IMG/VR virus record: IMGVR_UViG_3300009537_000167
Coordinates: 1 to 24,512 of that record
Length of the DNA: 24,512 bases
From: a virus
Reading direction: 5' to 3' (one strand)
The first letter of the stretch is position 1; each line of letters starts with the position of its first letter. Under the pieces are notes generated by a model. It was not told where the DNA came from, did no database searches, and saw only the letters and a list, made by a program, of their open reading frames with translations. The position numbers and the translations under genes were made by a program. Below, one piece after another: positions 22,155 to 24,512 of this stretch.

Positions 22155-23009
22155 CTACCGAACTCCTGCTAAATCCTCAAAAAAACTCCCCATTCGCGTC
22201 AGCCTAGGACCCGCCGCCTTCTTGTGCCACCAAGACCACGTACCATCATCACTCGACTTATGCTGTATCTTCGACGGAGCGTTCCAGACATTCACTCCCT
22301 GACTCAACGCATCTATCAAATCGTCATGAACGTTCCTCGGAAACTCCAGTAACTCGTTCTCTAAATCTATCAACCCGTGCCGGTGCATGATACCACCCGC
22401 CTGGTACCGAGGGATCAAACCCCGTATCCGCATCGCCTTCTTCTCCCGCGTCGAGGGCTGGTACTCCTCTAATACAAAATGCTTGTTGCGCTTTAACATC
22501 TCAGAACGCAGTAACGTCAAAAGCATAACTTGAGCAGCAACAGACTCAATGTAAGTAACCCTAATGCTAGGATATACCACGTGTAATCGGAAAATCTCAT
22601 TGATTAACTCCTCCGTGTTCAACCGCAACTTCAATGCCTCCATCACATACACAATGTTGTCATCACAAATTCGCGTCAATACAATCCCCGACGGATCGTT
22701 GCTCTGCTTGAGCGTAAAAGCAGGATCAACAAATAATTGATCCACACCATGCTTCGGTAATTCGTCATACCGACGAACCCACTCCCGCTTGAACTCAATC
22801 GCATCATCGTCCACCGGATCGTTCAGCTGCTGCGCACTATAACTGAAACTTCCCTTCGCAACTTTTAACTCGTCTAAATATTCAAAATCACGGCCCCGCT
22901 TCTGCGCCTCCGCTAACGCCTCCGGAGTGCGGCTTACCTTGAACTTCTCAGGGAAAATAACTTCCCCGTTCTCTACCGCTCGACGAATGTAAACGTCAAA
23001 CCCGTTCAT
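22155..23009 (-). CDS. terL: Large terminase, nuclease half (284 aa)
   Basis: The product starts MNGFDVYIRRAVENGEVIFP, the linker and start of the nuclease domain in phage TerL proteins. The RNase H-like nuclease signatures are present: Asp95 and Asp105 in FVDPAFTLKQSNDPSGIVLT, Glu155 in VTYIESVAAQ, and Asp229/Asp230/Asp233 in HDDLIDALSQG. It lacks the ATPase domain, which is encoded by the upstream gene at 23223-23942. The ATG overlaps the preceding stop (ATGA) and has no good ribosome site, so translation probably depends on the upstream small gene. The two halves are in the same reading frame. Cutting of concatemeric DNA at packaging is the expected role. Confidence 0.85.
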   Translation of the reverse strand: MNGFDVYIRRAVENGEVIFPEKFKVSRTPEALAEAQKRGRDFEYLDELKVAKGSFSYSAQQLNDPVDDDAIEFKREWVRRYDELPKHGVDQLFVDPAFTLKQSNDPSGIVLTRICDDNIVYVMEALKLRLNTEELINEIFRLHVVYPSIRVTYIESVAAQVMLLTLLRSEMLKRNKHFVLEEYQPSTREKKAMRIRGLIPRYQAGGIMHRHGLIDLENELLEFPRNVHDDLIDALSQGVNVWNAPSKIQHKSSDDGTWSWWHKKAAGPRLTRMGSFFEDLAGVR

Positions 23010-23300
23010 GCCGCCGGTGCCGTATCACTCACACTATCACTGGGATAATTTAATCCCACGTACTCCCCGCCATCCCACTCACCACACCACTCGTGCCCAG
23101 GAATCATCGGATGGTGCGGAACTAAATTATCGTCCACCAACGGAGGATAGCGCTTGCAAAGTCCGTAGTTCTTACCCTCCATCTCTACCCTGTCCCAGTA
23201 GATACAATCTTGGCATACATCCTTAGGCAGCGACATAATCCCTCCACCTCAACCGATCTTCCGCCGTCTCAAACTTCTTCCCGTTCACACTCACACTCTC
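23001..23300. repeat. Short direct repeats bounding the insertion in the terminase gene
   Basis: The plus-strand octamer CCCGTTCA occurs at 23001-23008 and 23280-23287, exactly 279 bp (93 codons) apart, in the same phase, both encoding Asn-Gly. Next to it, CACTCACACT occurs at 23026-23035 and 23288-23297, extended to 12 of 13 matching bases. They bracket the four-cysteine gene and the terminal 20 or so codons of the ATPase half. The paired repeats look like the scars of an insertion or duplication inside a once-continuous TerL gene. Confidence 0.65.
23006..23236 (-). CDS. Small four-cysteine (WCGEW-type) protein between the terminase halves (76 aa)
   Basis: The protein has Cys8-x2-Cys11, Cys27 and Cys51, with the surrounding pattern CQDCIYWDRVE, GLCKRYPP and HEWCGEWDGG. 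This C..C..W....C.RYPP....WCGE(F/W) layout is one I recognise from small, probably metal-binding, phage-associated proteins of unknown role. It lies in a different frame from both terminase halves, overlaps the ATPase half by 14 bases, and overlaps the nuclease half start as ATGA. GGAGGG lies four to five bases before its ATG. Its stop may feed ribosomes to the nuclease half. It might act with the terminase, but that is inference from position. Confidence 0.74.
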   Translation of the reverse strand: MSLPKDVCQDCIYWDRVEMEGKNYGLCKRYPPLVDDNLVPHHPMIPGHEWCGEWDGGEYVGLNYPSDSVSDTAPAA

Positions 23301-23942
23301 GTTCTCAATTATATGCTGGTACAAATCACCCATCGCCCACCTAGTCCCAATCACTATCAACTCGCCCCACGGCTCCTTTAAATCTAACGTGTCCTTGTAA
23401 AAATCTATCACCTTGCGCATCTGGTCAGCGGTCCCTATATTCTCCCGGACAACTAAATCGTCCATGATAATGACATCGTAATGCTGCGAGGTCTGCGTCT
23501 TCTCGACTCCGGTAGTCGCAATCGTCGGCTCCGCATTCGGCTTGCGACGCTGCGCAATAACTATCTCGTCTTGGTTCCACCGCCTCGACTGGAACGGACC
23601 GAATATCACAGGTAAGTAACTCTTGTCCGTCAGATACTCCTGAATCTTCCATAGAAAATGTCGCGCGTTGTCCCATACCGCGTTCGCTATCAGTATCCGC
23701 ACGTTCGGGTCGATTAAGAGCTTCTGGATCGCATACCCAATAGTTACTACCGAGCTTTTTAAATGACCCCGCGGCACTAACAACAATTTCTTCTTCCCAC
23801 TCTGAGTCAAAAATTTCGCCATATCGTCGTGTAAGCCGCACCAATCGTCCATCCTTAAAACATCCCGACATAAAAAACAAAGATCTATCCGGCATTGGTG
23901 CGCCATGTCCGCCGCCTCTTCCTCCGTCAGCCGGTTACTCAT
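23223..23942 (-). CDS. terL: Large terminase, ATPase half (239 aa)
   Basis: The N-terminal half of a phage packaging motor. LLLVPRGHLKSSVVTI (53-68) is the TerL-type deviant Walker A, YDVIIMDDLVV (155-165) is Walker B with the catalytic acidic pair, and IVIGTRWAMGDLYQHIIE (196-213) is the coupling motif that ends this domain. The normal continuation into the nuclease domain is missing; after ENESVSVNG (213-221) come about 18 unrelated residues and a stop. The nuclease half is a separate gene in the same frame. GAGGA precedes the ATG, which overlaps the stop of a 40-codon gene as ATGA. Together the two halves would make a 500-residue motor. Confidence 0.86.
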   Translation of the reverse strand: MSNRLTEEEAADMAHQCRIDLCFLCRDVLRMDDWCGLHDDMAKFLTQSGKKKLLLVPRGHLKSSVVTIGYAIQKLLIDPNVRILIANAVWDNARHFLWKIQEYLTDKSYLPVIFGPFQSRRWNQDEIVIAQRRKPNAEPTIATTGVEKTQTSQHYDVIIMDDLVVRENIGTADQMRKVIDFYKDTLDLKEPWGELIVIGTRWAMGDLYQHIIENESVSVNGKKFETAEDRLRWRDYVAA

Positions 23943-24061
23943 GATGATTCCTCGTATCGACGACGCTTCTCAGCATCACACCCCAAAAACTTCCCGCCCA
24001 CGTCCCAATGCTCCACCAATAGCTCGCCACACCGCCAACACCTCCACCCACCCTCAATCAC
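23939..24061 (-). CDS. Micro-protein with CxxC motif upstream of terminase (40 aa)
   Basis: A frame begins at GTG 24061 (TTG 24067 is an alternative), overlapping the end of the preceding gene, and stops at TGA 23939, overlapping the terminase ATG as ATGA. The product is IEGGWRCWRCGELLVEHWDV followed by GGKFLGCDAEKRRRYEESS. Cys8-x2-Cys11 with His18 and Cys28 suggests one zinc site. The composition (W-R-C-x-R-C-G-E-L, basic tail) looks like real protein, and the terminase ribosome site lies in its last codons. The start codon is uncertain and no ATG exists in frame. The function is unknown; translational coupling to terminase is likely. Confidence 0.52.
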   Translation of the reverse strand: MIEGGWRCWRCGELLVEHWDVGGKFLGCDAEKRRRYEESS

Positions 24062-24257
24062 TATCAATAGAAAGCGTACATAAAAATTGGTAGTACCCCT
24101 GGTCCCAGTTCGGTAGCATGTGCCGCTCTATACACCAGTCCCGATACATCCCTCGATACCTCGCATCTAAATCAGCTATCCACATCCGCATCAATACGTC
24201 TCGCCGCTTCCGCTTCCGTAGCTCCTCCTCAACCCTCGTCGGCTTCCTTACTCCCAT
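24054..24257 (-). CDS. Small basic helical protein upstream of terminase (67 aa)
   Basis: This 67-residue protein begins MGVRKPTRVEEELRKRKRRD and continues VLMRMWIADLDARYRGMYRD, very basic and helical, ending in an aromatic part (NWDQGYYQFLCTLSIDSD). GGAG lies seven bases before the ATG. It stands where a small terminase subunit would be expected, but it is shorter than the usual TerS (T7 gp18 is about 89 residues) and has no clear helix-turn-helix signature. It overlaps the preceding frame by 29 bases. A DNA-binding packaging role is possible but unproven. Confidence 0.58.
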   Translation of the reverse strand: MGVRKPTRVEEELRKRKRRDVLMRMWIADLDARYRGMYRDWCIERHMLPNWDQGYYQFLCTLSIDSD

Positions 24258-24471
24258 TCACTCGCTCCCTCTCCCTCCGGAAATCCTCGTTCCCTCCACT
24301 CCCCCAGCAGTCCTCAATCAGACCCCAGCACAGCGGACAACGACGGCCACCAGTCGTAGGACCAGCCTTCAGCCGTATCCCTCGACTGTAACTGTCCACC
24401 CAGTTAGATCGCCAAATGTTCCGCTTAACCCCGTCCACCAAACCGCTGAAATAACTCTCACCGGCGCCCAT
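24229..24471 (-). CDS. Small cysteine-containing protein at the right edge (80 aa)
   Basis: The frame from ATG 24471 gives MGAGESYFSGLVDGVKRNIW, a middle with RRCPLCWGLIEDCWGSGG (Cys45-x2-Cys48, Cys55), and a charged Arg/Glu tail. The CPLC..LI motif resembles half of a zinc ribbon. There is no convincing ribosome site before this ATG, and an in-frame stop lies a short way upstream, so the true start may be internal. The end overlaps the next gene by 29 bases. The coding call rests on the motif and on the lack of another good frame. Confidence 0.42.
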   Translation of the reverse strand: MGAGESYFSGLVDGVKRNIWRSNWVDSYSRGIRLKAGPTTGGRRCPLCWGLIEDCWGSGGNEDFRRERERVNGSKEADEG

Positions 24472-24512
24472 TGAGCTTTTGGGAAAAGTGGTGATTGAGA
24501 AGCATTATCGTT

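Noticed and set aside
23001-23300. Group I intron in the terminase gene
   Set aside because: The insert is nearly filled by a protein gene with its own ribosome site, and I could not identify the core intron pairings by eye. Kept only as an alternative to be tested.
23425-23895. A 156-codon minus-strand frame inside the terminase ATPase gene
   Set aside because: It lies wholly within a gene with clear Walker motifs, has no ribosome site and gives a low-complexity, unfamiliar product. It is a shadow of the G-rich coding strand here.
24118-24474. A 118-codon plus-strand frame at the right edge
   Set aside because: It is antisense to two minus-strand frames with better context, is full of Ser/Pro/Thr/Arg and has no ribosome site.
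1-24512. CRISPR array, tRNA genes, lysis genes or integrase
   Set aside because: No regularly spaced repeats, cloverleaf-like sequence, lysin/holin signature or recombinase motif was seen on either strand.

Overview
The window is a stretch of a tailed bacteriophage genome, or a prophage or metagenomic contig of one. Every convincing gene lies on the minus strand, so transcription runs from high to low coordinates. The genes are tightly packed, with many ATGA or TAATG overlaps and strong AGGAGG-type ribosome binding sites. No gene-free stretch reaches 300 bases. The order TerL, portal, scaffold, major capsid protein, T7 gp11-like adaptor, gp12-like nozzle, fibres, gp13-like GNAT-fold protein, three internal virion-like proteins, then another fibre matches the podovirus (T7-like) morphogenesis module. 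No polymerase, RNA polymerase, lysin, integrase or host gene is visible, so host and lifestyle cannot be read from this window beyond a bacterium that uses Shine-Dalgarno initiation.

Packaging and head region (about 24.5 to 16.3 kb): three small proteins, two of them cysteine-rich, precede the large terminase. The terminase is split into an ATPase half and a nuclease half, with a small four-cysteine protein gene between them. The two halves are in the same reading frame, and the intervening DNA is bounded by short direct repeats 279 bp (93 codons) apart. A terminator-like hairpin with repeats separates terminase from portal. Then follow portal, a zinc-ribbon protein, a small acidic protein, scaffold, major capsid protein, a free-standing HNH endonuclease wedged behind the capsid gene, and two small virion-like proteins.

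Accessory region (16.3 to 11.2 kb): a hairpin and a possible 67-codon bridging gene lead into four glycosylation or methylation genes chained by 4-nt overlaps. These are a GT-A glycosyltransferase, a GT2 plus methyltransferase fusion, a Rossmann-like protein and a CgeB-like glycosyltransferase. They sit inside the virion-gene operon and are followed by a tandem pair of paralogous small beta-rich proteins and a protein with a C2H2 finger.

Tail and ejection region (11.2 to 0 kb): adaptor, nozzle, a repeat-containing fibre, small virion-like proteins, an overlooked 57-codon gene overlapping a GNAT-like gene, three internal virion-like proteins (431, 316 and 1116 aa), a small beta protein, and the truncated start of a second fibre gene that runs off the left edge. 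Taken together the window encodes DNA packaging, head assembly, a short tail and ejection machinery, plus what looks like a surface-glycosylation cassette.
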